This document shows, one piece after another, positions 50,192 through 59,584 of a stretch of DNA of 64,000 bases; position 1 is the first letter of the stretch, and the number at the start of each line of letters is the position of its first letter. This DNA comes from Anaerolineae bacterium (GTDB taxonomy: Bacteria; Chloroflexota; Anaerolineae; Aggregatilineales; Aggregatilineaceae). A program made the translations under genes and the position numbers. The stretch spans positions 99,408 through 163,407 of the forward strand of contig JAHDLB010000021.1 of assembly GCA_018432315.1 (NCBI GenBank), given 5' to 3'. A model generated the notes under the pieces. It was given only the letters and a program-made list of their open reading frames with translations, did not search any database and was not told where the DNA came from.

Positions 50192-52684
50192 TCAGGCCGG
50201 TTCGCCGAGCGGCTCTTCCGGCTGGACCTCGCTGAAGGTCAGCTCGTCGTTGTCGGCGTCGTGATCGACGCGCACCGTGCTGCCCAGCTTGATGCTGCCG
50301 GCCAGGATCACGTCGGACAGCTTGTCCTCGACCAGGCTGGTGATCAGCCGCCGCAGCGGGCGCGCGCCGTAGTCCGGATCGTAGCCCTTGTCGGCCAGGT
50401 AGGTCCGCGCCGCGTCGGTGATGGTGAGCGACATGGCGCGCTCGGCCAGCCGCTCGTTGACCTTCTTCATCTCCAGGTCGACGATGTCCGCGATCTCTTC
50501 CTTCGTCAGCGCCCGGAACACGATGGTCGCATCCACGCGGTTGAGGAACTCCGGACGGAACGCGCGGCGCAGGTTCTCCATCACGTTCTTGCGCATTTCC
50601 TGGTAATCCTGCTCCTCGCCGCCCTCGCCGGACGGCAGGCCAAAGCCCAGGGTCGTCCCCTTCTTGATCATCTCGGCGCCGACGTTGCTGGTCATGATGA
50701 TGATGGCATTGCGGAAATCGACCCGGCGCCCGCGCGCATCCGACAGGTGGCCTTCCTCCATGATCTGGAGCAGCATGTTGAAGGTTTCCGGGTGCGCTTT
50801 CTCGATCTCGTCGAACACGACGATGCTGTAGGGGCGGCGGCGCAGCGCCTCGGTGAGCTGCCCGGCTTCCTCGTATCCCACGTAGCCGGGCGGCGCGCCG
50901 GTCAGGCGGGCGACGGTGTGCCGCTCCATGAACTCGCTCATATCGAGCTGGATCAAGGCATCCTCGCTGCCGAACATGAACTCGGCCAGCACTTTGGTGA
51001 GCTCGGTCTTGCCGACGCCCGTCGGCCCCAGGAAGATGAACGACCCGATCGGGCGGCGCGGGTCCTTCAGCCCGGCGCGCGCCCGGCGCACGGCCTTGCT
51101 GATCGCGTCGATCGCTTCATCCTGGCCGACGATGCGCTTGTGCAGTTCGTCTTCCATGTTCAGCAGCCGCTCGGATTCCTCCTGGGCGATGGTCGTGACC
51201 GGGATGCCGGTCCACATGCCGACCACTTCCGCCACGTCTTCCGACGTCAGGCGGGCGCGCAGCGTTTCGGGATTCCAGTGGCTGCGGTACCCCTCCAGCT
51301 CGGCCTCGATCTCCTGGACCTGCTCGCGCATGCTCTCGCGCTCGTCGTCGGTCGCTTCCTCGCTCAGCAGTTCCAGGTCTTCGCGCGCCATCGACAACTG
51401 CGTTTCGAGGCGCTTGACGCGCGACGACTCGGGCGACTTGTACATGCGCACCCGGCTGGAGCCTTCGTCGATCAGGTCGATGGCCTTGTCCGGCAGGAAC
51501 CGGTCGGGCACGTAACGCGCCGACAGGGTCGCCGCGGCCTCGATGGCCTCGTTGGTGATCTCCAGGTTGTGGTGCTCCTCGTACGGCTGGCGAATGCCGT
51601 GCAGGATGTCGATCGTCTCTTCGATGGTCGGCTCTTCGACCATCACCTTCTGGAAACGGCGTTCCAGCGCGGCATCGTTCTCGATGTGGCGGCGGTACTC
51701 GTCGAGCGTCGTCGCGCCGATGCACTGCAGCTCGCCGCGCGCCAGCGCCGGCTTGAGGATGTTTGCCGCGTCCACGCTGCTGCCCGCCGATCCGGCCCCG
51801 ACGAGCATGTGCACCTCGTCGATGAACAGGATGCTGTTGGCCTGCTTGAGCTCTTCGATCACGCGCTTGAGGCGCTCCTCGAACTGGCCGCGGTACATCG
51901 TCCCGGCCACCAGCGAGCCAACGTCGAGCTGGAGCACGCGCTTGCCCAACAGGGGCGCGGGCGCGTCGCGCGCCACGATGCGCTGGGCCAGCCCTTCGAC
52001 GATAGCGGTCTTGCCGACCCCCGGCTCGCCGATGAGCGCCGGGTTGTTCTTCTGGCGGCGGCTCAGAATCTGGATGACGCGCTCGATCTCCATCTGGCGC
52101 CCGATCACCGGGTCGAGCTTGCCTTCTTCGGCCAGCGCGGTGAGATCGGTCGCCAACTGGTCCACCATCGGCGTCTTGACCGAGGCACGCCCCGCGCGGT
52201 CCTGGGGCGCCTCGAGCGAACGGCGCGACGTCTGCAGCGGATTCTCCTGCAGCACGCGGCGCGTCTGGCGGCGAATTTCATCCGGGCTGATGCGCAGCTC
52301 CTTGAAGACGTCCATTGCGACGCCTTCGGGATGGCGCACCAATCCCAGCAGCAGATGTTCGGTTCCGATATAGTGATGACCCATCCGACGGGCTTCGTCG
52401 ACGGCCAGCTCGAGCACCTTCTTGGTTGCCGGAGACAGGTCCATCCGGGTCACGCCAGGGCGCTTATTGGCGTTGGTGAGTTTTTCGACGAGCTGCTCTA
52501 CCTGCACCTGTCGTAGCCCCAACTCACGCAAGACACGTCCGGCCACACCACCTTCCTCGCGCATCAGCCCCAAGAGGAGATGCTCGGTTCCGATGTGACT
52601 GTGCTGCATCCGCTCGGCCTCTTCCTGGGCCAAACTCAGGACACGCCGAGCGCGCTGTGTAAAGCGCTCCATCTTATTCGACAT
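50192..52684 (-). CDS. clpC: ATP-dependent Clp protease ATP-binding subunit ClpC
   Basis: This 830-residue Hsp100 unfoldase feeds proteins to ClpP. Order: N-terminal double repeat (about 1-145; [12 protein letters not shown] and [12 protein letters not shown]), first AAA domain with GEPGVGKTA and [15 protein letters not shown], middle coiled region with the UVR-like segment, second AAA domain with [10 protein letters not shown] and [11 protein letters not shown], and the VGF-like C-terminal region before an acidic tail. ATG at 52684 with GAGGAGAG upstream is preferred to the frame opening at 52702. Confidence 0.95.
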   Translation of the reverse strand: MSNKMERFTQRARRVLSLAQEEAERMQHSHIGTEHLLLGLMREEGGVAGRVLRELGLRQVQVEQLVEKLTNANKRPGVTRMDLSPATKKVLELAVDEARRMGHHYIGTEHLLLGLVRHPEGVAMDVFKELRISPDEIRRQTRRVLQENPLQTSRRSLEAPQDRAGRASVKTPMVDQLATDLTALAEEGKLDPVIGRQMEIERVIQILSRRQKNNPALIGEPGVGKTAIVEGLAQRIVARDAPAPLLGKRVLQLDVGSLVAGTMYRGQFEERLKRVIEELKQANSILFIDEVHMLVGAGSAGSSVDAANILKPALARGELQCIGATTLDEYRRHIENDAALERRFQKVMVEEPTIEETIDILHGIRQPYEEHHNLEITNEAIEAAATLSARYVPDRFLPDKAIDLIDEGSSRVRMYKSPESSRVKRLETQLSMAREDLELLSEEATDDERESMREQVQEIEAELEGYRSHWNPETLRARLTSEDVAEVVGMWTGIPVTTIAQEESERLLNMEDELHKRIVGQDEAIDAISKAVRRARAGLKDPRRPIGSFIFLGPTGVGKTELTKVLAEFMFGSEDALIQLDMSEFMERHTVARLTGAPPGYVGYEEAGQLTEALRRRPYSIVVFDEIEKAHPETFNMLLQIMEEGHLSDARGRRVDFRNAIIIMTSNVGAEMIKKGTTLGFGLPSGEGGEEQDYQEMRKNVMENLRRAFRPEFLNRVDATIVFRALTKEEIADIVDLEMKKVNERLAERAMSLTITDAARTYLADKGYDPDYGARPLRRLITSLVEDKLSDVILAGSIKLGSTVRVDHDADNDELTFSEVQPEEPLGEPA

Positions 52685-52717
52685 TGTGTGGTCTCTCCTC
52701 ATCCCGTTCCTGGCACA

Positions 52718-52746
52718 ATAGCTCGCGCCTGCGCAAGAGCGGTCAA
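52718..52746 (-). promoter_or_regulatory. Possible clpC promoter
   Basis: On the minus strand TTGACC (52746-52741), 17 bases, and AGCTAT (52723-52718) lie about 34 bases before the start codon. The -10 is poor; shifted versions (GCTATT, TATTGT) are possible. Confidence 0.35.
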
Positions 52747-52773
52747 CGGTTACGATAACGGGAGCGTCCGATC

Positions 52774-52923
52774 TTAGTTGATTTTAGGGGAGTCTGGCTC
52801 AGAATTACCAGCCTCCTTCGTCAAAAACCCATAAAATCGCGGCCAGAGGTCCAGGGGCTTACCGGCCCTGAGCGGATACCAAGCCCCTTCTACTTCAATT
52901 GTAACATAGCCACAGCCAGATGA
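52774..52923 (-). CDS. Protein-like open frame of about 43 codons without a standard start
   Basis: Between the S1 gene terminator and clpC, a minus-strand frame runs from a TAA near 52924 to a TAA at 52774. It reads SSGCGYVTIEVEGAWYPLRA then GKPLDLWPRFYGFLTKEAGN and SEPDSPKIN. The composition is protein-like, but no in-frame ATG, GTG, TTG or CTG start was found; ATT is the only near-start codon. It may be the surviving end of a decayed gene or a small protein with an unusual start. The remaining bases of this 320-base gap hold only the terminator and promoter noted. Confidence 0.35.
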   Translation of the reverse strand, partial: SSGCGYVTIEVEGAWYPLRAGKPLDLWPRFYGFLTKEAGNSEPDSPKIN

Positions 52924-52940
52924 TTACTCTTAAGTATGTC

Positions 52941-52975
52941 AAAAAAGGCTCTGTCCGCCCACTGCGAAAGAGCCT
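52941..52975 (-). terminator. S1-protein gene terminator
   Basis: On the minus strand AGGCTCT and AGAGCCT form a seven-base-pair stem followed by six T residues (AAAAAA at 52941-52946 on plus). Confidence 0.75.
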
Positions 52976-53006
52976 CGTTTTGCCTACGATGGGACGAACG
53001 GGACAA

Positions 53007-54758
53007 TCAGGTTTCGTCTTCCGCCGACTCCGGCGTTTCATCGTTCGAGGGCGAGTCGTCGTCTTCGCTGTCGCTGGCCGGCTCGTAGCTCTCCGGCTCG
53101 GCGGCCACCGGCGCATCTTCGGCGTCGTCTTCATCTTGCCCGGCAGCAACCGGCGCGTCTTCAGCCGCGTCGTCTTCCGGTTCCGGCTCAACAGCCACCG
53201 CGTCTTCAGCGGGGGCGGCTTCGTCCGGCTCGGCAGCGACGAGTGCGTCCGCAGCCGGCTCGTCTTCCGGTTCCGGCTCAGCAGCCGCTGGCGCATCTTC
53301 GGCGGGCGTGGCTGCTTGCTGCTCGAATTCGTCGGCGATGGCTTGCCAATCCTGGTCCATATACTTGGCCGAGTCCACCTGGCGCAGCGACAGCCCCAGC
53401 CGCCGCTGGTCCACGTCGATCTTGACGATGCGCAGCGTGAGCACATCGCCGACCAGCACGACCTCGCGCGGGTGGCTCACCCGGTAGTCGGCCAGCTCGG
53501 AGATGTGGATCAGGCCCTCGATCTCCGGCGCATCCACCAGCCGGGCGAACGCCCCGAACTTGGTCAGCTTGGTCACCGTCGCCTGGACGAGCTGGTGAAC
53601 CTCGTAGTTGCGGACCACCTGCTGCCACGGGTCGTTTTCCTGGCGTTTCAGGCTCAGGCCGATGCGCTTGCGCTCGCGGTCGACGCTGATCACCTGGGCC
53701 TCGACCTCCTGCCCCACCTCCAGAATCTCGCGGGGGTGGGTGACGTGGCTCCACGAAAGCTCGGTCAGGTGCACCAGGCCATCCGCGCCGCCCAGGTCGA
53801 CGAACGCGCCAAAATCGGCCAGGCTGATCACACGGCCCTTGCGGATCTCGCCGACCGTCAATTCTTCCAGCAGGCGAGATTTCTGCTTTTCGCGCCACTC
53901 GCGCGAGGCCGCGCGTTCCGACAGGATCAGGCGGTTGCGCGCGCGGTCGATCTCGACCACCTTCACGGCGATGTCTTCGCCGACCATGCCGCCCCAGCGT
54001 TCCTCGGGGCTCTCGCCAACCGCGCGGCGCTGCCGCTCGCGGCTGACCTGGCTGGCGGGCACGAAGCCGCGCACCTTGCCAAACCGCACGATCAAGCCGC
54101 CCTTGTTGTAACCGGCCACCTTGCTGAAGTACACCTGCTGGTTTTCGTGATGCTCGACAGCCATCTGCCAGTTGTGTTCTTCTTCGGCGCGGGCCAGTGA
54201 CAACACCGGCTGCCCGTCCGGCCCCTGCGTGCGCAGGACGTACACCCGGACCGGGCTGCCGATCTCGAGCGCCTCCAGGGCCGTGCGATCCATGCGTTCA
54301 AGCTCGCGGCTGGCGACCGTCCCGATCACGCCTTCGCCCAGGTCCACCTGGACCTCGGTCGGGCTGGTCTCTGCAACGGTGCCTTCCAGGATGACGCCGC
54401 GGCGAATGCGCGCCGTCTCATCAGCAGAATCGTCGGGCTGATCGTCATCATCCTCGTCTTCTGCCTCGTCGTCCGACAGGTCGTCACCGGCGTCGTAATC
54501 GTAGTCATCGCCGGCGTCCGCATCGCTTTCCGGCTCCGCCTCGTCCGTCTCGTCCGCCACCTCGGCAGCGGCGGGCTCGTCCGCCGCTTCAGCAGCGGCA
54601 GCAGTGGGCTCGTCCGGCGTAGTCTCGTCCGCAGGGCTTTCAGTTGGTTGAACGTCTGCCGGCAACTCGGATTGAGTTTCGGCGGTAGTGTGCTCGGTGT
54701 CTGGCATGGTCTCGTCAGGCTGCATGTCTTCACCGAGGCTTCGGTTGTTGGACTCCAT
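53007..54758 (-). CDS. rpsA: S1 RNA-binding domain protein (ribosomal S1-like)
   Basis: The 583-residue protein has four S1 domains. The first two (about 130-200 and 215-285) are diverged. The third (about 305-375; ISLADFGAFVDLGGADGLVH) and fourth (about 390-465; TKFGAFARLVDAPEIEGLIH) are canonical with RIGLSLKR/RLGLSLRQ endings. Both termini are long acidic, Glu/Asp/Ala-rich tails (1-125 and 485-583). It is probably the translation-initiation S1 protein, but the long tails make the exact role less certain. The start at 54758 has GGAGAA upstream. Confidence 0.85.
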   Translation of the reverse strand: MESNNRSLGEDMQPDETMPDTEHTTAETQSELPADVQPTESPADETTPDEPTAAAAEAADEPAAAEVADETDEAEPESDADAGDDYDYDAGDDLSDDEAEDEDDDDQPDDSADETARIRRGVILEGTVAETSPTEVQVDLGEGVIGTVASRELERMDRTALEALEIGSPVRVYVLRTQGPDGQPVLSLARAEEEHNWQMAVEHHENQQVYFSKVAGYNKGGLIVRFGKVRGFVPASQVSRERQRRAVGESPEERWGGMVGEDIAVKVVEIDRARNRLILSERAASREWREKQKSRLLEELTVGEIRKGRVISLADFGAFVDLGGADGLVHLTELSWSHVTHPREILEVGQEVEAQVISVDRERKRIGLSLKRQENDPWQQVVRNYEVHQLVQATVTKLTKFGAFARLVDAPEIEGLIHISELADYRVSHPREVVLVGDVLTLRIVKIDVDQRRLGLSLRQVDSAKYMDQDWQAIADEFEQQAATPAEDAPAAAEPEPEDEPAADALVAAEPDEAAPAEDAVAVEPEPEDDAAEDAPVAAGQDEDDAEDAPVAAEPESYEPASDSEDDDSPSNDETPESAEDET

Positions 54759-54795
54759 GAAGTTCGTTCTCCGGTATTCTCGAAGTGCAGTGCGC

Positions 54796-54824
54796 ATTAT
54801 ACACAGTGGCGACATAATGATCAA
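54796..54824 (-). promoter_or_regulatory. Promoter of the S1-protein gene
   Basis: On the minus strand TTGATC (54824-54819), exactly 17 bases, and TATAAT (54801-54796) lie about 37 bases before the start codon. This is the best promoter match in the window. Confidence 0.75.
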
Positions 54825-54877
54825 ACGATTTTCGAATTTTGGGGGGTGCCAAAAGCCACCGGATCACCCGCGTGCCG

Positions 54878-55765
54878 TCACGAAACGGGTGGGGCCCAGT
54901 AGCAGGTGCGGCGCGTGTCGTTGTCCATCAGCTTGACCGCGTCGTAGTAGGCGCGCTGGATCTCGTCCGCTGCCTGGAAACGTTTGGCGGGATCTTTGTC
55001 GAGCGCGCGCAGCAGCAGCGCTTCGAGCCGCCGGGGGAACTGGGGGTGAATCAGGCGCGGGCGCGGCACCGGCTCGTCGACGTGGGCCAGCGCGGTCATC
55101 TGGGCGTTCTTGCCCTGGAAAGGCAGCCGCCCCAATAACAGCTCGTACAGGATCACGCCCATCGAGTACAGGTCCGCGCGGTGGTCGGCGCGGGTGCCCA
55201 TCGCTACTTCGGGCGCCATGTATTCCGGCGTGCCCACCGACACCCCCGACGCCGTGATCGTCATGTCCTGGCCGGGCCGCTTGCCCAGCCCAAAATCGGT
55301 CAGGTAGACGTGGTTGCCCTCGCCGCGCCGTTCGAGCAGGATGTTGGCGGTCTTGAGGTCGCGGTGCAGCACCTGGTGGCCGTGTCCAAAACCCAGGGCA
55401 TCGGTCACCGGGCGGATGATCTGCCAGGCGGTCAGCGGCGTGAAGCGGTGGTGCAGGATGATGCGCTCCAGCGAAGGCCCGCGAACCAGGTGCATCACGA
55501 TGTACAGGTACCCGGACCATTCGCCGTAGGAATACACCGGGACGATGTGCGGGTGGCGGAGCGCGATCATCAGTTCCGCCTCGCGCAGGAAGCGCGTCCG
55601 GAAGCTCGCGTCCTGGGCGAACGAGGGCTGCATGACCTTGATCGCGACGGGGGCCTGTGTCTCGGCGTCGGTTCCGCGGTAGACCCAGCCCATCCCGCCG
55701 GTGCCGATCGTCTCGCCGACGACGTACCCGTTGATAGTCTGGCCGATCAGTTGCTGGTCCGCCAT
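54878..55765 (-). CDS. Soluble Ser/Thr protein kinase
   Basis: The 295-residue Hanks-type kinase has the glycine loop GTGGMGWVYRG, the VAIK lysine, HRDLKTANILL catalytic loop, DFG metal motif, activation segment with VGTPEYMAPE, and DLYSMGVILYELL. It lacks a transmembrane segment and PASTA repeats, so it is a cytosolic relative of PknB. The start is taken at ATG 55765; the frame opens with GTG at 55795. It follows mraY by 52 bases on the same strand, suggesting control of cell-wall synthesis. Confidence 0.92.
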   Translation of the reverse strand: MADQQLIGQTINGYVVGETIGTGGMGWVYRGTDAETQAPVAIKVMQPSFAQDASFRTRFLREAELMIALRHPHIVPVYSYGEWSGYLYIVMHLVRGPSLERIILHHRFTPLTAWQIIRPVTDALGFGHGHQVLHRDLKTANILLERRGEGNHVYLTDFGLGKRPGQDMTITASGVSVGTPEYMAPEVAMGTRADHRADLYSMGVILYELLLGRLPFQGKNAQMTALAHVDEPVPRPRLIHPQFPRRLEALLLRALDKDPAKRFQAADEIQRAYYDAVKLMDNDTRRTCYWAPPVS

Positions 55766-55817
55766 TTGCCTGCCTTTGGGCGCAGGAGTTGCCACGGCGC
55801 GCGCCGCGCATCCACCA

Positions 55818-56834
55818 TCAGCGCAGCAGCGCCAGCGATACCCCCACCATCGCCGAGAGAATCCCCACCAGCCAGAACCGCTGCACGACCTGCGTTTCGC
55901 TCCAGCCGCCCAGCTCGAAATGGTGGTGGATCGGGGTCATGCGGAACAGGCGCTGCCCGTGCGTGAGCCGGAAATAGGACACCTGCAGGATCACGCTGGC
56001 GACCTCGGCCACGGGAATGATCGCGATCAGCGGCAGCAGCAGCCACTGGCCGGTCATCAGCGCGACTGTCGCCAGCGCAGCGCCCAGCGCCAGCGCGCCG
56101 ACATCGCCCATGAACATCTGCGCCGGGTGCGCGTTGTACCACAGAAAGCCGAAGCACGCGCCCACCATGATGAAACTGAACTGCACCAGGAACGTCTGGC
56201 CCTGCAACTGGGCGATCACGCCGTAGGCCGCGAACGCGCTGGCGGTGATCAGGCCGGACAGCCCGTCCAGCCCGTCGGCGATGTTCACCGCGTTGCTGAA
56301 CCCCACGATGATCACCACGGCAATCGGGATCCAGATCCAGACCGGCATCTCGATGAAGCCGGGTACCAGCGGGATATAGACCCCGTTCGCGTTCTGGAAC
56401 CCGCCGCCGACAAACGCCATCACCAGGGCGGTGATCACGGCCAGGACGACTTGCCCGGCGAACTTGGTCCGGGCGCGGATGCCCTCGCCTTGCTCGCGGA
56501 TGCCGCGAATGCCTTCCCAGTCGTCGATGGCGCCCAGAATGCCGAAGCTGATCAGCACGAACAGCGGCAGCAGGATGCTGGACCCGGTCAGGCTCTCCTG
56601 GAGCAGCCGGGCGATGTTCAGCCCCAGCGTGATGAGCACGACCGGCACGAGGATCAGGATGCCGCCCATGGTGGGCGTGCCGGTCTTGACCATGTGCGAC
56701 TGCGGGCCGGACTCGCGGATCTGCTTGCCGATGCGCAGCCGGCGCAGCACCTCGACGAAGGGGCTGCCCCAGATAGCCGTCAGCAGAAACGTGATCGCCC
56801 CCAGCGTGAGCGCAAACGGGAGTTCGGGCGTCAT
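55818..56834 (-). CDS. mraY: Phospho-N-acetylmuramoyl-pentapeptide-transferase
   Basis: The 338-residue enzyme makes lipid I from UDP-MurNAc-pentapeptide and undecaprenyl phosphate. About ten transmembrane helices are visible. Signatures are SHMVKTGTPTMGGI (near residue 47), the metal-binding NAVNIADGLDGLSG (near 186), MVGACFGFLWYNAHPA and MGDVGALALGAAL, and the C-terminal MTPIHHHFELGG. It lies downstream of ftsI after a 195-base gap with a 20-base palindrome. Usual neighbours murF and murD are absent. Confidence 0.95.
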   Translation of the reverse strand: MTPELPFALTLGAITFLLTAIWGSPFVEVLRRLRIGKQIRESGPQSHMVKTGTPTMGGILILVPVVLITLGLNIARLLQESLTGSSILLPLFVLISFGILGAIDDWEGIRGIREQGEGIRARTKFAGQVVLAVITALVMAFVGGGFQNANGVYIPLVPGFIEMPVWIWIPIAVVIIVGFSNAVNIADGLDGLSGLITASAFAAYGVIAQLQGQTFLVQFSFIMVGACFGFLWYNAHPAQMFMGDVGALALGAALATVALMTGQWLLLPLIAIIPVAEVASVILQVSYFRLTHGQRLFRMTPIHHHFELGGWSETQVVQRFWLVGILSAMVGVSLALLR

Positions 56835-56988
56835 CGGCCCCTCACCGCCCGGCGCCGGTCGACTCGCCTCGCGCGCTGTACCGGGCCGCGTGTTCCCCGT
56901 ATGACCCCCTCGTTGAAGCCGGTTTTTCGAGCGTTGCGCATGTCGTCCTCGCTGCTGTCCTGGGCGCCTGTCGTTGGGGCGAATCCTA

Positions 56989-57008
56989 ACAGGCGGCGCG
57001 CCGCCTGT
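56989..57008. promoter_or_regulatory. 20-base perfect palindrome between ftsI and mraY
   Basis: ACAGGCGGCG is followed directly by its reverse complement CGCCGCCTGT. There is no loop and no T-run, so it is not a standard terminator. It could be a protein-binding site or a simple GC hairpin. Confidence 0.4.
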
Positions 57009-57029
57009 CCAGACCTGCCGGATCAGCCG

Positions 57030-58814
57030 CTAGTATTCGCGGCTGAAGGGGCTGCCGCCCTGCGCCACCAGGTTGTAGCGCTCGTTGTCGGGCGGGATTT
57101 CCATCAGCACCGCCAGCCGCTCGACCAGTTCCTGAAACACCGGGGCGGCGGTCTGGCTGCCCCAATAGCCCACGGGCCGGTCGAGCTTGACCAGCACCGA
57201 CACGACCGGGTCGTCGGCGGGCAGGAAGCCGATGAACGACGCGATCGACCCGGTCGGGTCATAACCGTAGGGCGTCGGGATCTGCGCGGTGCCCGTCTTG
57301 CCCGCAACCTGGTAGTCTTTAAAGCTATAATCGTCGAGACTGGCCGGATCTTGCACGATCTGGACCATGATATCGCGGGCGATGTGCGCCGTCTCCTCGC
57401 TGATGGGCCGGTGGCTGGCCGAGGGCTGCGTTTCGATGATCTGGTCGCCGTCGATGCGCGCCTTGACGATGTGCGGCTGCATGATCAGCCCGTCGTTGGC
57501 GATGGCATTCATGGCAGTGAGCATTTGCAGCGTCGTCACCGAGATGCCCTGGCCGTAGCTGTTGTTGAGGAACTGGGCCTCGTTCCAGGCCGGGTTGCCG
57601 GGCTCGATCAGGATGCCGGCGGACTCGCCTTCCAGGTCGACGCCGGTCGTGCTGCCCATGCCGAACTCGCGCAGCATGTTGTACACCACGTCCAGGCCGC
57701 CGCCGCGCTCGGCCATCTGCTTGAAGATCGTGGCCGTGCCCGTGTTCAGCGATTCGATGAAGACCTGCGCGAAGGTCGGGTTGTCGTGCGACCGGCGATC
57801 CCAGTTGCAGATCGTCACGCCGGCCTCTTCGAAACAGCCCGGATCGTAATAGGTCCACGACAGGTCGTGCGTGCCCAGCTCCAGCGCCATCGCCATCGTG
57901 ACCACCTTGAACACCGATCCCGGCTCGTAGGAATCGGCCACGGCCTGGTTGCGGGCGAGTTGCAGGTTTTCGGGCGAGAAATCTTCCGGCCTGTAGGTCG
58001 GGTTGTTCGCCATCGCCAGGATCTCGCCGTTGCGCGGGTTCATGACCAGGATGGTGCCGCCGGTGGCCCCGTGGGTCTGGACCGCCCGGTCGAGCACGTC
58101 CTGGGCCAGGTACTGCAAATCGCGGTCGATGGTCAGCACCAGGCTGATGCCGTCGCGCACGGTGAGCGTAGAGGTGCCGCGCTCTTCGACGATGGGGATC
58201 GTGCTGCGGGTGACGCGCTTGCTCTGCCCGGCGAGCAGCGACTCGTAAAAGCCTTCCACGCCGTAATAGCCGCGCCGGTTTCGCGCCGACTCCGACCCGG
58301 CGAAGAACCCGACGATCTGCGCGGTGAGATCGCCCTGCGGATAAATGCGCGTGGGCAGCGGCTCGATGATGATCCCGTCGATGTCCAGGTCCGCGATAGC
58401 CTGCCCGGTTTCGAAGCTGACCACGCTTGCCAGCAGGACGTAAGACGGGTAGACGCCGTTACTGTCCGGCAGCAGCCGGCGGTAGAGCTGGTCTTCGGAC
58501 ATGCCCACCAGCGGGGCGAGCTGGGCGGCGACTTCCTGGCGATCAACCACCTGGTTCGGGCTGATCCCGACGCGGTACTCGAACGAGTTGGCGGCCAGCA
58601 GGTGGCCGTTGCGGTCGTAAATCTGCCCGCGGTTGGGCATCACCTCGACCGTCTGGTTGTAGCGGTTCTCGGCCTGGCTGGCGAAGGTCTGCCGGATCTG
58701 CGGGTCCATCCGGAACTGGAACGACACCAGCCGCACCAGCAGAATCGCGCTGATCGCGATCAGGCCCAGGCCCACCAGCGTCAACCGTCGTTGTAAGGTT
58801 TCGTTGTGGATCAT
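57030..58814 (-). CDS. ftsI: Division-specific penicillin-binding protein FtsI
   Basis: This 594-residue transpeptidase cross-links septal peptidoglycan. One N-terminal transmembrane helix (about 11-30) is followed by a PBP dimerisation domain beginning GQIYDRNGHLLA and the transpeptidase domain. The active-site motifs are the SxxK serine in EPGSVFKVV, SLN in IESLNTGTA and KTG in VAGKTGTAQ. No PASTA domain is present. It starts three bases after the ftsL stop, as in the dcw order. Confidence 0.93.
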   Translation of the reverse strand: MIHNETLQRRLTLVGLGLIAISAILLVRLVSFQFRMDPQIRQTFASQAENRYNQTVEVMPNRGQIYDRNGHLLAANSFEYRVGISPNQVVDRQEVAAQLAPLVGMSEDQLYRRLLPDSNGVYPSYVLLASVVSFETGQAIADLDIDGIIIEPLPTRIYPQGDLTAQIVGFFAGSESARNRRGYYGVEGFYESLLAGQSKRVTRSTIPIVEERGTSTLTVRDGISLVLTIDRDLQYLAQDVLDRAVQTHGATGGTILVMNPRNGEILAMANNPTYRPEDFSPENLQLARNQAVADSYEPGSVFKVVTMAMALELGTHDLSWTYYDPGCFEEAGVTICNWDRRSHDNPTFAQVFIESLNTGTATIFKQMAERGGGLDVVYNMLREFGMGSTTGVDLEGESAGILIEPGNPAWNEAQFLNNSYGQGISVTTLQMLTAMNAIANDGLIMQPHIVKARIDGDQIIETQPSASHRPISEETAHIARDIMVQIVQDPASLDDYSFKDYQVAGKTGTAQIPTPYGYDPTGSIASFIGFLPADDPVVSVLVKLDRPVGYWGSQTAAPVFQELVERLAVLMEIPPDNERYNLVAQGGSPFSREY

Positions 58815-58817
58815 CGC

Positions 58818-59285
58818 TCACCGCTCGTTTCGCCACGTTTCGAACTGTTTCTCGAAGTTGTCCCACTGCTTGCGCAGCCAGCCGCTGAGCGTTTCGTCGT
58901 ACACCGCGCCGGTGCTCGTCGGGGCGGGGGTCGGCGTGGGCGTGAACAGGGGCCGGTTGTAACGATAGCCCTGGACGTAAATATATTGGATCTCCTCGGT
59001 TTGGGCCTCGCGAAAGCCCATTTCCGCCGCCTTGGTCATCACGCGCGGCAGGCTCTGCAGCTCCGCGATCTCGGCCCGCAGCCGCTCGTTGTCACGCTCC
59101 AGCCGCGCGCGCCGCTCGTTCATATCGTTCAGCGTGCGGACGGTCGTGGTGGTCACGGTCGTCTGGATCAGGTACAGCGCCGCGATGATGATTCCCACCA
59201 CGACGACCAGGGTCATAGTCGTGACGAGCTGCCGCTGGTTTCGCCAGGGTTGTTCCGACAGGGTATGCTGCAACCACTCGCTCAT
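58818..59285 (-). CDS. ftsL: FtsL-like cell division protein
   Basis: The 155-residue protein has a short cytoplasmic part, one transmembrane helix (about 23-42) and an extracellular coiled coil (about 50-85; RTLNDMNERRARLERDNERL). The conserved VMTKAAEMGFREAQ end of the FtsL/DivIC fold follows. A Pro/Thr linker and a helical C-terminal extension (WLRKQWDNFEKQFETW) are additions. Position directly before ftsI supports the name. The start at 59285 has GGATGG upstream. The usual upstream genes mraZ and rsmH are not present. Confidence 0.82.
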   Translation of the reverse strand: MSEWLQHTLSEQPWRNQRQLVTTMTLVVVVGIIIAALYLIQTTVTTTTVRTLNDMNERRARLERDNERLRAEIAELQSLPRVMTKAAEMGFREAQTEEIQYIYVQGYRYNRPLFTPTPTPAPTSTGAVYDETLSGWLRKQWDNFEKQFETWRNER

Positions 59286-59341
59286 ACGATGCCATCCGGT
59301 ATCAACAAACCGCTGTTCCGTCACTATCCGTCTCACCCGCT

Positions 59342-59370
59342 ATTATAACGGGCGAGCGCGCATTGGGGAA
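59342..59370 (-). promoter_or_regulatory. Promoter of the ftsL-ftsI-mraY-kinase run
   Basis: On the minus strand TTCCCC (59370-59365), 17 bases, and a perfect TATAAT (59347-59342) lie 57 bases before the ftsL start. Confidence 0.6.
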
Positions 59371-59490
59371 ACGCGCCCGATCGCGGGCGGAAGATTTCCC
59401 GGCGCTCGGATGGGTTCGGGCGGTCACGCTCCCGGTCACGCTGCGGTCACGCCGGGGCGCGATACTGCGATCAGGTAGGATGAAGTGGCT

Positions 59491-59519
59491 TTTGCGCTCC
59501 CCCCACGGTCCACTATAAT
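59491..59519 (+). promoter_or_regulatory. Promoter of the PPC-repeat protein gene
   Basis: TTTGCG (59491-59496), 17 bases (or TTGCGC with 16) and TATAAT (59514-59519) lie 65 bases before the start. GGAGG stands close to the ATG. Confidence 0.6.
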
Positions 59520-59584
59520 CAGCGGCAAAGCACCCCTTCATCCAACTCATAATTCGTCAATTAAGCGGTTGTCCGGAGGAAAAC

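Noticed and set aside
50261..52516. Plus-strand open frame of 751 codons opposite clpC
   Set aside because: clpC is certain on the minus strand; this is its antisense shadow.
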